Of a stretch of DNA of 46,048 nucleotides, positions 16,596 through 25,642 are shown one piece after another; within the stretch, counting starts at the first letter, position 1, and every line of letters starts with the position of its first letter. The stretch lies in NCBI GenBank assembly GCA_016210745.1, contig JACQTO010000212.1, positions 1 through 46,048 on the forward strand, written 5' to 3'. The notes beneath the pieces are model-generated. The model had not been told where the DNA came from. It searched no databases and saw nothing but the letters and a program-made list of their open reading frames with translations. Both the position numbers and the translations under genes were made by a program. Origin of the DNA: Betaproteobacteria bacterium (GTDB lineage: Bacteria; Pseudomonadota; Gammaproteobacteria; Burkholderiales; SG8-39).

Positions 16596-16636
16596 GTCAT
16601 TTGACTGAATTGCCGCGATCGGGTAACGTTCTGCAC

Positions 16637-16700
16637 GCGCCGATTTGATTATCAGCTTGCGGGCGCTGGAGGCAATTGCTTCCTAAACCGGCTAAAGCGA
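16637..16700 (+). ncRNA. SAM-II riboswitch aptamer upstream of metX
   Basis: The sequence matches the SAM-II (SAM_alpha, metA/metX leader) pseudoknot pattern as I remember it: P1 GCGCC (16637-16641) pairing with GGCGC (16662-16666), GATTTG (16642-16647) directly after the P1 5' strand, GCTTGC (16655-16660), then TAAA (16684-16687) and the 3' GCTAAAGCGAGGG (16691-16703). Between P1 and TAAA there is an extra short hairpin (GGAGGC, AATT, GCTTCC; 16668-16683) that is not in the compact form I know. It would sense S-adenosylmethionine and switch off methionine synthesis. The expression platform follows at 16706. Confidence 0.82.
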
Positions 16701-16705
16701 GGGCG

Positions 16706-16740
16706 ACCCGTTTAGCGACCAGCGAGCTGAACGGGTTTTT
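16706..16740 (+). terminator. Intrinsic terminator / attenuator in the metX leader
   Basis: An 11-bp stem ACCCGTTTAGC / GCTGAACGGGT (16706-16716 / 16726-16736, one T-G pair) with a 9-nt loop, running into T5 at 16736-16740, only 13 nt before the metX start. CTAAAC at 16683-16688, at the aptamer edge, is complementary to GTTTAG (16710-16715) in the left arm. An anti-terminator exclusive with the aptamer can therefore form. This fits SAM-triggered premature termination. Confidence 0.8.
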
Positions 16741-16753
16741 CATTTCTGGGGCC

Positions 16754-17889
<1,136 letters not shown>

Positions 17890-17893
<4 letters not shown>

Positions 17894-18498
17894 CCGAGCA
17901 CGAACAGGCTCGACTCACGCTCTCGGACCGGGCTGATTTCGAGGCGATCGCCGGCTGGGTGAAGCCCGGCTCGAGCGTGCTCGACCTCGGCTGCGGTGAC
18001 GGCCTGCTGCTCAGATATCTTAAGCAATCGCACAGCATCCGCGGCTACGGCATCGAGATCGCCGACGACAACGTTATCGCCTGCGTGAAGAACGGAGTCA
18101 ACGTGATCCAATCGGATCTGGAGCGCGGCCTGGCGGGATTCGATGCCGAATCGTTCGATTTTGTCATCCTGAGCCAGACGCTGCAGGCGATGCGCCGGAC
18201 CGAGGAGATCGTCAAGGAGATGCTGCGGGTCGGACGCGAGGCCATCGTGTCGTTTCCGAATTTCGGCCATTGGCGCTCCAGGCTGCAGGTGGTTTTGGGC
18301 AGGATGCCGGTGTCCGACGAGTTGCCCTACCAGTGGTATGACACTCCCAACATCCACCTGTGCACGGTCGACGACTTCGAGGATTTCTGCGACGAGCACG
18401 GCATCGACGTTTTGGAACGCGTGGTCATCCACCAGGGGCGGCGCGTGTCGCTGCTGCCGAACCTGTTGGGCAGCCTGGCGGTGTTCCGCATCGCGTAG
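17890..18498 (+). CDS. metW: Methionine biosynthesis protein MetW (SAM-dependent methyltransferase fold)
   Basis: A 202-residue protein starting at GTG 17890, overlapping the metX TGA (GTGA). It has the SAM-binding motif [29 protein letters not shown], and the MetW-typical [13 protein letters not shown] and [19 protein letters not shown]. MetW is always linked to metX and is required, with MetX, for homoserine acylation in several proteobacteria. It shares the metX transcription unit and so the riboswitch. Confidence 0.96.
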
Positions 18499-18588
18499 GA
18501 CTTCGTGAACGTTTCAACGAAGAACTATTTATTTGAATTTTGGCTTCCGCGATGTTGAAGACGCCAAGCCTTCCGTGCCGTTATCCGT

Positions 18589-18637
18589 AACCGGGTTTTC
18601 AGCACGGATGTTTTTCATCCGTGCTGAAAACCCGGTT
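18589..18637. repeat. Perfect 22-bp inverted repeat between convergent metW and ampG
   Basis: Arms 18589-18610 and 18616-18637 are perfectly complementary with a T5 loop. The outer stem is AACCGGGTTTTC and the inner stem AGCACGGATG. Arm length and the TTTTC step resemble the intergenic hairpin elements, but the flanks do not carry flank A or B, so it is a distinct or highly diverged structure. It may act as a bidirectional terminator-like hairpin, although no T-tract follows the stem. Confidence 0.85.
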
Positions 18638-18713
18638 GGCGCGCGCAGCGCGCAAGGCCGCGGTCGGCTGACTGACCGTATCGAGCTCCGCCTGTGCGGG
18701 TCTCAACCCCAGC

Positions 18714-19970
18714 CTACGGCGTAACGAGTTTCGGGCGCGGCGGGTCGACCGCGGCGATCTCCTCGCCCATGCGCCAGACCAGCCACAGGCCGGGCAGTGC
18801 GGCTAGAAACGTGATGACGAAGAAGTCGGCCCAGCCGACCCAGGCGACGAGCCCTCCGGTCACCGGTCCGAACAGCACGCGCCCCAGCGAGGCTAGCGCC
18901 GAGAGCAGCGCGTACTGCGTGGCCGAGAAGCTCGCATTGCAAAGCGCCATCGCGAAGGCGACGAAGGCGGCAGTGCCCATGCCGCTGGCGAGATTCTCGA
19001 ACCCGACGGTGAAGATGAGCAGAGCATAACTCTTGCCGGCCCACGCGAGCCACGCAAACGAGAGGTTGGAGATCGCCTGCAGCACCCCGAAAAACATGAG
19101 AGCGCGGTACAGGCTCATGCGCGTGAGCAGTACCCCGCCGGCGAGCGCTCCGAACAGAAGAGCGCCCAGGCCCAGGAATTTGTTCACCACGCCGACGTCG
19201 GTCGGCGTAAAACCGACACCGCGGATCAGGAAGGCGGTAGTGAGCGTGCCTGCGAGCGCATCGCCGAACTTGTACAGCATGACCAGCGCCAGCAGACTCA
19301 GCGCACCGGGCCGCGAAAACATGTCGCGCAGCGGCCGCACCACGGCCTCGGTAAGCGATTTTGGCTGCAGCACCGGTGTTGCAGGTTCCGGGGCGAGCAC
19401 CGAGGTCGCCAGCCCGATCGCCATCAGGGCCGCCATGATGAGATAGGCGCTGCGCCAGCTGACCTGGTCGGCAAGAATCAGCGCCAAACCACCAGAGGCG
19501 AGCATCGCAATGCGGTAGCCGAACACTCCCACCGCCGCCCCCATGCCGCGCTCGGGAGGATGCAACACGTCGGCGCGGTAGGCATCGATGACGATGTCCT
19601 GGGAGGCCGAGGCAAAGGCGACCGCCAGTGCGAGCCCTCCCAGCAGCCACAGCGAATGCTCGGGAGACGCGAACGCCATCGCCGCGATGCCGAGGGCAAG
19701 CGCCAGTTGCGTGAGCGCCATCCAGCCGCGCCGGCGACCAAGGAGCGGCGGCACGAACCGGTCCATGAGCGGGGACCAGAGAAACTTGAGCAGATAAGGC
19801 AGGCCGATCCAGGAGAACCAGGCAATGGTCGTGATATCGATTCCTGAAACGGTGAGCCAGGCCTGCAAGGTGCTGCCCGTGAGCGCAAGCGGCAGGCCGG
19901 AAGAGAAACCGAGCACCAGCACCGCGGCGACGCGCGGGCTGCGAAAGACTTCAGCGTAGGGTGAATTCAC
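18714..19970 (-). CDS. ampG: AmpG-family MFS permease (muropeptide / anhydro-muropeptide uptake)
   Basis: A 418-residue protein with about 12 transmembrane segments, starting at GTG 19970. AmpG signatures: LVLGFSSGLPLALTGSTLQAW at the N-terminus, WFSWIGLPYLLKFLWSPLMD, GRRRGWMALTQ, SQDIVIDAYR and GYRIAMLASGGLALILAD. AmpG imports GlcNAc-anhydroMurNAc peptides from the periplasm for peptidoglycan recycling. Position next to metX-metW is seen in other betaproteobacteria. No RBS is obvious in front of the GTG. Confidence 0.92.
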   Translation of the reverse strand: MNSPYAEVFRSPRVAAVLVLGFSSGLPLALTGSTLQAWLTVSGIDITTIAWFSWIGLPYLLKFLWSPLMDRFVPPLLGRRRGWMALTQLALALGIAAMAFASPEHSLWLLGGLALAVAFASASQDIVIDAYRADVLHPPERGMGAAVGVFGYRIAMLASGGLALILADQVSWRSAYLIMAALMAIGLATSVLAPEPATPVLQPKSLTEAVVRPLRDMFSRPGALSLLALVMLYKFGDALAGTLTTAFLIRGVGFTPTDVGVVNKFLGLGALLFGALAGGVLLTRMSLYRALMFFGVLQAISNLSFAWLAWAGKSYALLIFTVGFENLASGMGTAAFVAFAMALCNASFSATQYALLSALASLGRVLFGPVTGGLVAWVGWADFFVITFLAALPGLWLVWRMGEEIAAVDPPRPKLVTP

Positions 19971-20274
19971 GAGCGAATTCTAACCGCTCATGGAGAACCG
20001 CCCCATCGCGGTTCACCAAGGCGGCGTCGAATGGCTACGATTTGATCGGGCCAATCTCGGGGCGAAGCGCCTCTGAAGCAGTCCCTCCTCGGCAGAGCCA
20101 GGAGCAAGCGCGCGGCGTCGTTCAGCTCAGAGGTTGCAGGCCCGACGTTGCCTCGCCGACGGCGCTGATGGATTACCTACTTTTCGCGATTGATTTTGCA
20201 GTGCAAAATCGGTAGGCTTGCCGTGAGGGGAGGCCGGTCATCGCCGGTCATGCTATCCAGCCAAGAGGTTCTCC
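19971..20274. other. Intergenic region with two small palindromes
   Basis: A 304-bp spacer between divergent ampG and the DUF883 gene. It contains a 7-bp hairpin at 19995-20014 (GAACCGC/GCGGTTC), a near-perfect palindrome at 20192-20210 (GATTTTGCA, G, TGCAAAATC), which could be an operator, and a 9-bp direct repeat GCCGGTCAT just upstream of the DUF883 start. No gene is recognisable. Confidence 0.4.
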
Positions 20275-20583
20275 ATGGAAACCACCGAAGTCACCCGTGA
20301 AAAACTCGCCGCCGATATGAAGGTCGTCATCGCCGACGCCGAGGAACTGCTACGCGCAACGGCAGCTACGGCGGGAGAAAAAGCCGCCGCGGCCCGCGTC
20401 AAGATCCAGGACAGCCTGGATGCGGCCAAAGTGAGGCTGGCGCAACTGAGCGATGCCAGCGCGGAAAGGGCCAAGGCAGCTGCCCGCGCAACCGACGACT
20501 ATGTTCACGATCATCCGTGGCACGCCGTCGGCATCGCCGCGCTGATCGGGCTGGTGATCGGCACGTTGATCAGCCGGCGCTAG
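20275..20583 (+). CDS. DUF883 (ElaB/YqjD-like) membrane-anchored protein
   Basis: A 102-residue protein with a long charged, Ala-rich helix (residues 1-75) and one C-terminal membrane segment (HAVGIAALIGLVIGTLISRR) preceded by DDYVHDHPWHAVG, the hallmark of the ElaB/YqjD/YgaM family. In E. coli YqjD is a stress-induced inner-membrane protein that binds ribosomes. It is the first gene of a four-gene cluster matching the yqjD-yqjE-yqjK arrangement. Confidence 0.92.
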   Translation: METTEVTREKLAADMKVVIADAEELLRATAATAGEKAAAARVKIQDSLDAAKVRLAQLSDASAERAKAAARATDDYVHDHPWHAVGIAALIGLVIGTLISRR

Positions 20584-20598
20584 AGCCCGGACCATCCG

Positions 20599-20979
20599 AT
20601 GGCTGACGAGGCCGGGCAGCCGGTCGGCCTTTTCGACTCGCTAAAGGCTTTCGCGAGGACGATACTCGCGCTGGCGCAAACGCGACTCGAGATTCTAGTC
20701 AATGAGATCGAGGAGCAGCGCGCCCTGCTCGCGCGCGAGGCGTTTCTCGCTTTGGCCGGGGTATTCCTGCTCGGTCTCGGCATCGTTTTCGCAGCCTTAT
20801 TCTTCGTCATCCTGTTTTGGGACACCCACCGGCTGTTGGTCGTCGGCCTGTTGGCCGTGTTGTTCCTCGCCGGCGCCGCGGCCGTCTTTGCGGGCTTGCG
20901 CGCGGCGCAGGCTAACAAACCGAAGGCGTTCTCCGCGACCCTCGGTGAGTTTGCGAAGGATCGCGAATCGCTGCGATGA
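20599..20979 (+). CDS. YqjE-like phage-holin-family membrane protein
   Basis: A 126-residue protein with an N-terminal amphipathic helix (FDSLKAFARTILALAQTRLE) followed by two membrane segments (about 50-70 and 78-98), as in the PF07332 holin-like YqjE family. It lies 15 nt after the DUF883 gene and overlaps the next gene by 4 nt (ATGA). Probably a structural or stress-related membrane component; it is not a phage gene despite the family name. Confidence 0.87.
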   Translation: MADEAGQPVGLFDSLKAFARTILALAQTRLEILVNEIEEQRALLAREAFLALAGVFLLGLGIVFAALFFVILFWDTHRLLVVGLLAVLFLAGAAAVFAGLRAAQANKPKAFSATLGEFAKDRESLR

Positions 20980-21281
20980 ATCGCATCGAGGAAATCCGTG
21001 CCAGAAGAGCCGCACTCGTTGCGCGCGCCGCCGTCGAGCGTGAGCGCGCGGCGGTGCAGTTTGCGCACTGGCGCCCGCGCTTCGCACTGCTTGACCGCAC
21101 AGCTGCCGCGGCGCGCGCCGTCCTCGCCCATCCGGAATGGCTGGTCGCGGGCGCCGCAGTGATTCTGATTGTGCGCCCGCGACGCGTGCTTGCCTGGGCG
21201 CGTAACGGGTTTTTGGCCTGGCGCACCTGGCGCTGGGTCGCTCGCGCCGCGCATGAAATCTCCGCCAGAAGACTTGCATGA
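20976..21281 (+). CDS. YqjK-like protein
   Basis: A 101-residue basic protein with an N-terminal helix rich in Arg/Ala (IEEIRARRAALVARAAVERE) and a hydrophobic segment AHPEWLVAGAAVILIVRP. Size, composition and position directly after the YqjE-like gene agree with YqjK. It is coupled at both ends through 4-nt overlaps. The function is unknown. Confidence 0.78.
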   Translation: MNRIEEIRARRAALVARAAVERERAAVQFAHWRPRFALLDRTAAAARAVLAHPEWLVAGAAVILIVRPRRVLAWARNGFLAWRTWRWVARAAHEISARRLA

Positions 21282-21586
21282 ATCGCCAACAATTGCTGTT
21301 GCGCCAGTTCTACGATGTGATGGAACGCGAGCGGCGTTACATGGTCGCCGAGGTCGTGAAAGTGGGCGGTTTGATGCCCCTGCTCATGAAGCAGCGCAAC
21401 AAGCAGAAATGGTCGGCGCAGGACAAGCGTGAACTCATGCTGCATCTGCGCCACCTCAGGCACGTAAGCCCCTACATCGCGGTCTTGGTGCTTCCCGGGG
21501 GTTTCGCCGCGCTGCCGGTGCTCGCCTGGTGGCTCGACCGCCGACGCGGGCGAAGGCCAATGGCCGGATCGCAGGCCAGCTCGTAG
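21278..21586 (+). CDS. Small LETM1-like membrane protein
   Basis: A 102-residue protein: a helical N-terminus (QLLLRQFYDVMERERRYMV), a basic WSAQDKRELMLHLRHLRHVS segment, then one membrane helix PYIAVLVLPGGFAALPVLAW and a basic tail. The pattern resembles the short LETM1-related proteins that close yqjDE-type clusters in betaproteobacteria. Its last 115 bp overlap the 3' end of the convergent xth gene. Confidence 0.75.
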   Translation: MNRQQLLLRQFYDVMERERRYMVAEVVKVGGLMPLLMKQRNKQKWSAQDKRELMLHLRHLRHVSPYIAVLVLPGGFAALPVLAWWLDRRRGRRPMAGSQASS

Positions 21587-22347
21587 TCGTAGTCGATGAC
21601 GAGCGGCGCATGGTCGGAGAATCGCCGCTTCGTGTAGATTGAAGCTTTCCTCGCTTTGGCGGCGATGGCGGGAGTGGCGATCTGGTAGTCGATGCGCCAG
21701 CCGACGTTCTTCGCCCAAGCCTGCCCTCGGTTCGACCACCAGGTGTACTGCTCCGGGCGCGGATCGATGCGTCTGAATACGTCGACCCATCCGATTTCCT
21801 CGAACACTCGCGTCAACCACGCACGCTCCTCCGGCAGGAATCCGGAGTTCTTTCGATTGGAACGCCAGTTCTTCAGGTCGATTTCCCTGTGCGCGATGTT
21901 CCAGTCGCCGCACACGATGTATTGCCTGCCGTCGCTCCCCAGCTTCTTCAGCAGCGGTAGAAACTCCTCCAGGAAGCGGAACTTGGCCTGCTGGCGCTCC
22001 TCGGAACTCGAACCCGACGGCAGATAGACGGAGATGACGGACAGGGGGCCGAAATCGGCGCGCACAAGCCGGCCCTCGGCGTCGAATTCGCGGCTGCCGA
22101 ACCCGAATGAAACACCCGATGGCCTGACGCGAGCCAAGAGGGCGACCCCGCTATACCCCTTTTTCTCAGCGCAGTTGAAGTGCGCATGGAAACCGCGCGG
22201 TGCGCGGATTTGCGCCGACAGGTCCTCCTCGCGCGCCTTTATTTCCTGCAGGCAGACGCAATCGGCACGCTGGCGCGCAAGCCATGCGGGGAAGCCCTTG
22301 GCATAGGCCGAGCGTATGCCGTTCATGTTGAGCGTCACGATGCGCAT
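21472..22347 (-). CDS. xth: Exodeoxyribonuclease III with C-terminal tail
   Basis: A 291-residue AP endonuclease / 3'-5' exonuclease of the exonuclease III family for base-excision repair. Catalytic elements are present: Glu35 in CLQEIKA, the SVYLPSG segment, CGDWNIAHREIDLKN, WWSNRGQAWAKNVGWRIDY, and FSDHAPLVIDY with the terminal Asp-His pair. Family members normally end shortly after this motif. Here the frame continues 34 residues past DYDYEL as a basic, low-complexity tail that is antisense to the end of the gene at 21278-21586. A native stop was probably lost. The start lies at the edge of hairpin element copy 4. Confidence 0.93.
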   Translation of the reverse strand: MRIVTLNMNGIRSAYAKGFPAWLARQRADCVCLQEIKAREEDLSAQIRAPRGFHAHFNCAEKKGYSGVALLARVRPSGVSFGFGSREFDAEGRLVRADFGPLSVISVYLPSGSSSEERQQAKFRFLEEFLPLLKKLGSDGRQYIVCGDWNIAHREIDLKNWRSNRKNSGFLPEERAWLTRVFEEIGWVDVFRRIDPRPEQYTWWSNRGQAWAKNVGWRIDYQIATPAIAAKARKASIYTKRRFSDHAPLVIDYDYELACDPAIGLRPRRRSSHQASTGSAAKPPGSTKTAM

Positions 22348-22361
22348 CGGCAGGAATCCAC

Positions 22362-22485
22362 TCCGGCGATTTGGTTTCTAAATTCGTCTCCCCCTTTTCG
22401 TGCAGTTGCTTGCAACTGCACGAAAAGGGGGAGATTGATAAACGGCAAAACCAGCTTCCTTGGTTCCAGCTCGTCCGGTTTAGGA
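22362..22485 (-). repeat. Intergenic hairpin element, copy 4 (subfamily I)
   Basis: Reverse orientation: left GGCGATTTGGTTTCTAAATT (end of flank B), right GATTGATAAACGGCAAAACC plus GCTCGTCCGGTTTAGGAC (flank A). Perfect 22-bp arms 22388-22409 and 22412-22433, gap TT. The outer stem is CTCCCCCTTTT, one C longer than copy 1 and compensated on the other arm. The outer part of flank B is missing where xth begins, and the flank A terminus contains the pyrE stop codon. Confidence 0.95.
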
Positions 22486-23178
22486 CTCGGGAAAACTCGA
22501 CGCGCCGCCATGCGCGGCCGACCATTGTGCCGGCGCATGCAGGAATTTCTCCACCTCCGCAAGGGTCGATTTGGTGAAGTGCTTCTGCTCCTTGGCCACG
22601 CGAAGGATGTCCCACCAGGTTGCAAGCGCGTGCAGTTCAACGTCCAGCTCCGAGAGGATCTTCTTGCTTTCGGGAAAGATGTCGTAGTAGAAGATCACGA
22701 ACACGTGCTCGACGGTCGCGCCGGCATCGCGCAGCGCCTTGCAGAAATTGACTTTGCTGCGCCCATCGGTGGTGAGATCCTCGACCAAAAGCGCACGGGC
22801 GCCCTCGTCGAGGTGGCCCTCGATCTGCGCGTTACGTCCGAATCCCTTGGACTTCTTTCGCACGTACTGCATCGGCAGCATCAGCGCATCGGAAATCCAA
22901 GCCGCAAACGGGATTCCGGCGGTCTCGCCGCCCGCGACCGTGTCGATGCTCTCGAAGCCGATCTCCTGGGAAATCGTGGATGCCGCAAATCCGGTCAGCG
23001 CGCGCCGCAGGCGGGGATAGGAAATCAATTTGCGGCAGTCGATGTAGACCGGACTGGCCCAACCCGAGGTGAAAATGTACGGCTTGTCCTCGCTGAAATG
23101 CACCGCTTTGACCTCGAGCAGTGCTTTGGCGGTCTGCTCGGCGACGAATTTCTTGTCCTGCAGGATGATGCCTTCCAT
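22480..23178 (-). CDS. pyrE: Orotate phosphoribosyltransferase
   Basis: A 232-residue enzyme converting orotate and PRPP to OMP in pyrimidine synthesis. Signatures: [20 protein letters not shown] (orotate/PRPP contacts), [33 protein letters not shown] (catalytic Lys loop) and the PRPP-binding [14 protein letters not shown]. The stop codon TAA (22480-22482 on the plus strand) falls inside the conserved end of hairpin element copy 4, so the last residues (SSFPES) may be altered from the ancestral C-terminus. It is divergent from the DUF4124 gene. Confidence 0.96.
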   Translation of the reverse strand: MEGIILQDKKFVAEQTAKALLEVKAVHFSEDKPYIFTSGWASPVYIDCRKLISYPRLRRALTGFAASTISQEIGFESIDTVAGGETAGIPFAAWISDALMLPMQYVRKKSKGFGRNAQIEGHLDEGARALLVEDLTTDGRSKVNFCKALRDAGATVEHVFVIFYYDIFPESKKILSELDVELHALATWWDILRVAKEQKHFTKSTLAEVEKFLHAPAQWSAAHGGASSFPES

Positions 23179-23388
23179 GAAACGGCTCCGGAATGTGCCG
23201 CGGTCGTGCGGCGGTGACCGGCAAGCTTATACCAGATCCCCGACCGCATGGCAGCGCGCGCAATGGGCTCTGGCGCTTGTTTCCCCAGCCCCCCAGGCGC
23301 AAAATAGCGCCGTCCTTCCAGCAATGCGCCTGCGGAGAGCCACGCCCGCAATAACATGGCCACGGCCGGCGCCTACAGTCGAGAGGTT

Positions 23389-24042
23389 ATGGTGATCGAA
23401 CTCCGAAATGGCGCAATCCTTTTCGCTGCCCTCGCGCTGGCATACTCCGCTCAAATCGGCGCGCAGCAGCGCATGTACAAATGCGTAGACGACAAGGGCA
23501 AAGTCTATTACACACAGACGCCGCCCAAGGAATGCCTGGGCAGGGAAACCGAGGAGTTGTCCCGCCAGGGCCGGTTGCTTAAGCGCCACGAGGCCGCGCT
23601 CACGCCCGAACAGCAAGCCGCACGCGAGGCCGAACGCAAGAAGCGGATCGAGGATGAGCAACTGGCAAGGGAAGAGCGGCGCAAGAACCAGGCCCTGCTC
23701 AATACTTACTCAAGCGAGAAAGACATCGAGGAGGCGCGCAGTCGAGCGCTGAACCAGGTCGAGAAGGCGATCAAGGACTCGCAAACGAAGATCGCCTCCG
23801 GCGAAAAACGCCGGAAGGCGCTCGACGCGGAAAAAGAGTTTTACGCCAAGAAGGCACCGCCGCCCAAGCTGCAGGACGACATCAAGAACAACGAAATCGA
23901 GCTCAAGAACGAGTCCGAAATGCTCGATGCGAAGAAGAAGGAAATCAGCGCCATCAACGCCAAATACGACGAGGACAAGCGTCGCTATCTCGAGCTGACC
24001 AAGGGAAAAGCGGCGGCGCGAAGATCCGCATCGAAGAACTAG
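23389..24042 (+). CDS. Exported DUF4124 protein with long coiled coil
   Basis: A 217-residue protein with a signal peptide (LRNGAILFAALALAYSAQIG, cleavage near AQQ), then a DUF4124 domain (MYKCVDDKGKVYYTQTPPKE). The rest is a highly charged, Lys/Glu-rich helical region (residues about 65-205) typical of a coiled coil. Periplasmic, function unknown. The start is uncertain: ATG 23389 or GTG 23392 (AGAGG at 23382-23386 better suits the GTG); an upstream ATG at 23356 would lengthen the signal. Confidence 0.85.
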   Translation: MVIELRNGAILFAALALAYSAQIGAQQRMYKCVDDKGKVYYTQTPPKECLGRETEELSRQGRLLKRHEAALTPEQQAAREAERKKRIEDEQLAREERRKNQALLNTYSSEKDIEEARSRALNQVEKAIKDSQTKIASGEKRRKALDAEKEFYAKKAPPPKLQDDIKNNEIELKNESEMLDAKKKEISAINAKYDEDKRRYLELTKGKAAARRSASKN

Positions 24043-24132
24043 CGCTAAACGCAGCGACGCCCCGTCTGCAGTTCGCCTTCGACAGCAGCCCTCCGGCTTC
24101 GACCACGCGAATTCGGGGCCGCGCGATCGAGC

Positions 24133-25641
24133 TCAGAGGGCGAGTTTCTTCTTCAAGATTTCGCTGATCCGGGCCGGATTGCCCTTGCCCTTGGTCGCCT
24201 TCATCGCCTGGCCAATCAAGGCGTTGAATGCCCTGTCCTTGCCCGCGCGGTATTCCTCGACCGATTTGGGATTCGCGCCGATCACCTGATCGACAATAGC
24301 CTCCAGGGCGCCGCTGTCGGTCACTTGCTTGAGTCCCCGCGATTCGATCAACTCGTCGACCAGCTGCGGATGCCCCCCCCGGCGTTCGTAGCCTGATTGC
24401 CGGGCCTGATCCCAGAATTCGTAAAACAAATCCTTCGCTGTCTTGGCATTGATCACGCCCTCGCGCAACCGACGCAGGATATGCCCCAGGGTATCGCCGC
24501 CGACGCCGAGTCTCGATGAGGGCAGGTTCTCCTCGTTCAGCTTGGCCGTAACCTCGTTGATGACCCAGTTTGCGCACAGCTTGAAATCGGCACCAGCCAG
24601 AGGCTCGCCGTCTTTCAGTGAACAGCGTACGACTTCCTCGAAATGCTCGCCAAGTTCCCGATCCACGGTAAGCACGGCGGCGTCATACGCGGACAAACCA
24701 TGGTCGGACACATAGCGCTGCCTTCGCTGCTCGGGCAATTCCGGCATGCTCCGCCGCATTTCCGCGATCAGGTCTTCGGAAACGCTCAGGGGCAGCAAGT
24801 CCGGGTCGGGGAAATACCGGTAATCGTGCGCATCTTCCTTGGTGCGCATGGCGCGGGTTTCGCCGGTGTCCGGATCGAACAGCACCGTAGCCTGCGTGAT
24901 GGTCCCCCCGTCTTGAATCGTTTCGATCTGCCACTTGGCTTCGTATTCGATCGCCTGCTGGAGGAACCGGAAAGAATTGAGGTTCTTGATTTCTCTGCGC
25001 GTGCCGAGCTTGTCCGAACCCGTGGGCCGGACCGACACGTTGGCATCGCAGCGGAACGACCCCTCCTGCATGTTTCCGTCGCAGATGCCGATCCAGCGCA
25101 CCAGGGAGTGCAGGGCGCGGGCATAGGCGACGGCCTCCTCGGCGCTGCGCATGTCCGGCTCCGACACTATTTCGAGCAGCGGCGTGCCGGCGCGGTTGAG
25201 GTCGATTCCCGACATGCCGTGGAAATCCTGGTGCAGCGATTTCCCGGCGTCTTCCTCCAGATGCGCACGCGTGAGGCGTATCGTCTTCTCGCCCCCGCCT
25301 TTGAGGACGATCCTGATTGCTCCCCCGAGTACGATCGGGCGCTCGTACTGGCTGATCTGATAGCCCTTGGGAAGATCGGGGTAAAAATAATTCTTGCGCG
25401 CAAAAATCGACTGGCGATTGATATTGTCCGCACGGTTTGCATTTACCGCGAGTCCGAAACGGACAGCCCGCTCGGCCGCGCCCTGGTTGAATACCGGCAG
25501 CACACCCGGGAGCGCGATGTCCACCGCGCAGGCCTGCGCGTTGGGCGCGGCGCCGAATTGCGTCGAGGCGCCCGAAAATATCTTCGACGCGGTGGAGAGC
25601 TGGGCATGAACTTCGAGCCCGATGACGATTTCCCACTCCAT
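24133..25641 (-). CDS. gatB: Asp-tRNA(Asn)/Glu-tRNA(Gln) amidotransferase subunit B
   Basis: A 502-residue GatB, the tRNA-binding kinase subunit that activates misacylated Glu-tRNA(Gln) or Asp-tRNA(Asn). Motifs: [96 protein letters not shown] and [16 protein letters not shown], plus the C-terminal YqeY-like tail domain. The start MEWEIVIG at 25641 is chosen because gatA ends one base upstream (TAGcATG). Part of gatCAB. Confidence 0.97.
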   Translation of the reverse strand: MEWEIVIGLEVHAQLSTASKIFSGASTQFGAAPNAQACAVDIALPGVLPVFNQGAAERAVRFGLAVNANRADNINRQSIFARKNYFYPDLPKGYQISQYERPIVLGGAIRIVLKGGGEKTIRLTRAHLEEDAGKSLHQDFHGMSGIDLNRAGTPLLEIVSEPDMRSAEEAVAYARALHSLVRWIGICDGNMQEGSFRCDANVSVRPTGSDKLGTRREIKNLNSFRFLQQAIEYEAKWQIETIQDGGTITQATVLFDPDTGETRAMRTKEDAHDYRYFPDPDLLPLSVSEDLIAEMRRSMPELPEQRRQRYVSDHGLSAYDAAVLTVDRELGEHFEEVVRCSLKDGEPLAGADFKLCANWVINEVTAKLNEENLPSSRLGVGGDTLGHILRRLREGVINAKTAKDLFYEFWDQARQSGYERRGGHPQLVDELIESRGLKQVTDSGALEAIVDQVIGANPKSVEEYRAGKDRAFNALIGQAMKATKGKGNPARISEILKKKLAL

Positions 25642-25642
25642 G

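Noticed and set aside
19961..20215. An 84-codon frame upstream of the DUF883 gene
   Set aside because: No SD, no motif, composition like translated spacer; overlaps the ampG start.
20599..20979. Prophage holin
   Set aside because: The family name includes holin, but the neighbours match the chromosomal yqjD-yqjE-yqjK cluster and no phage gene is nearby.
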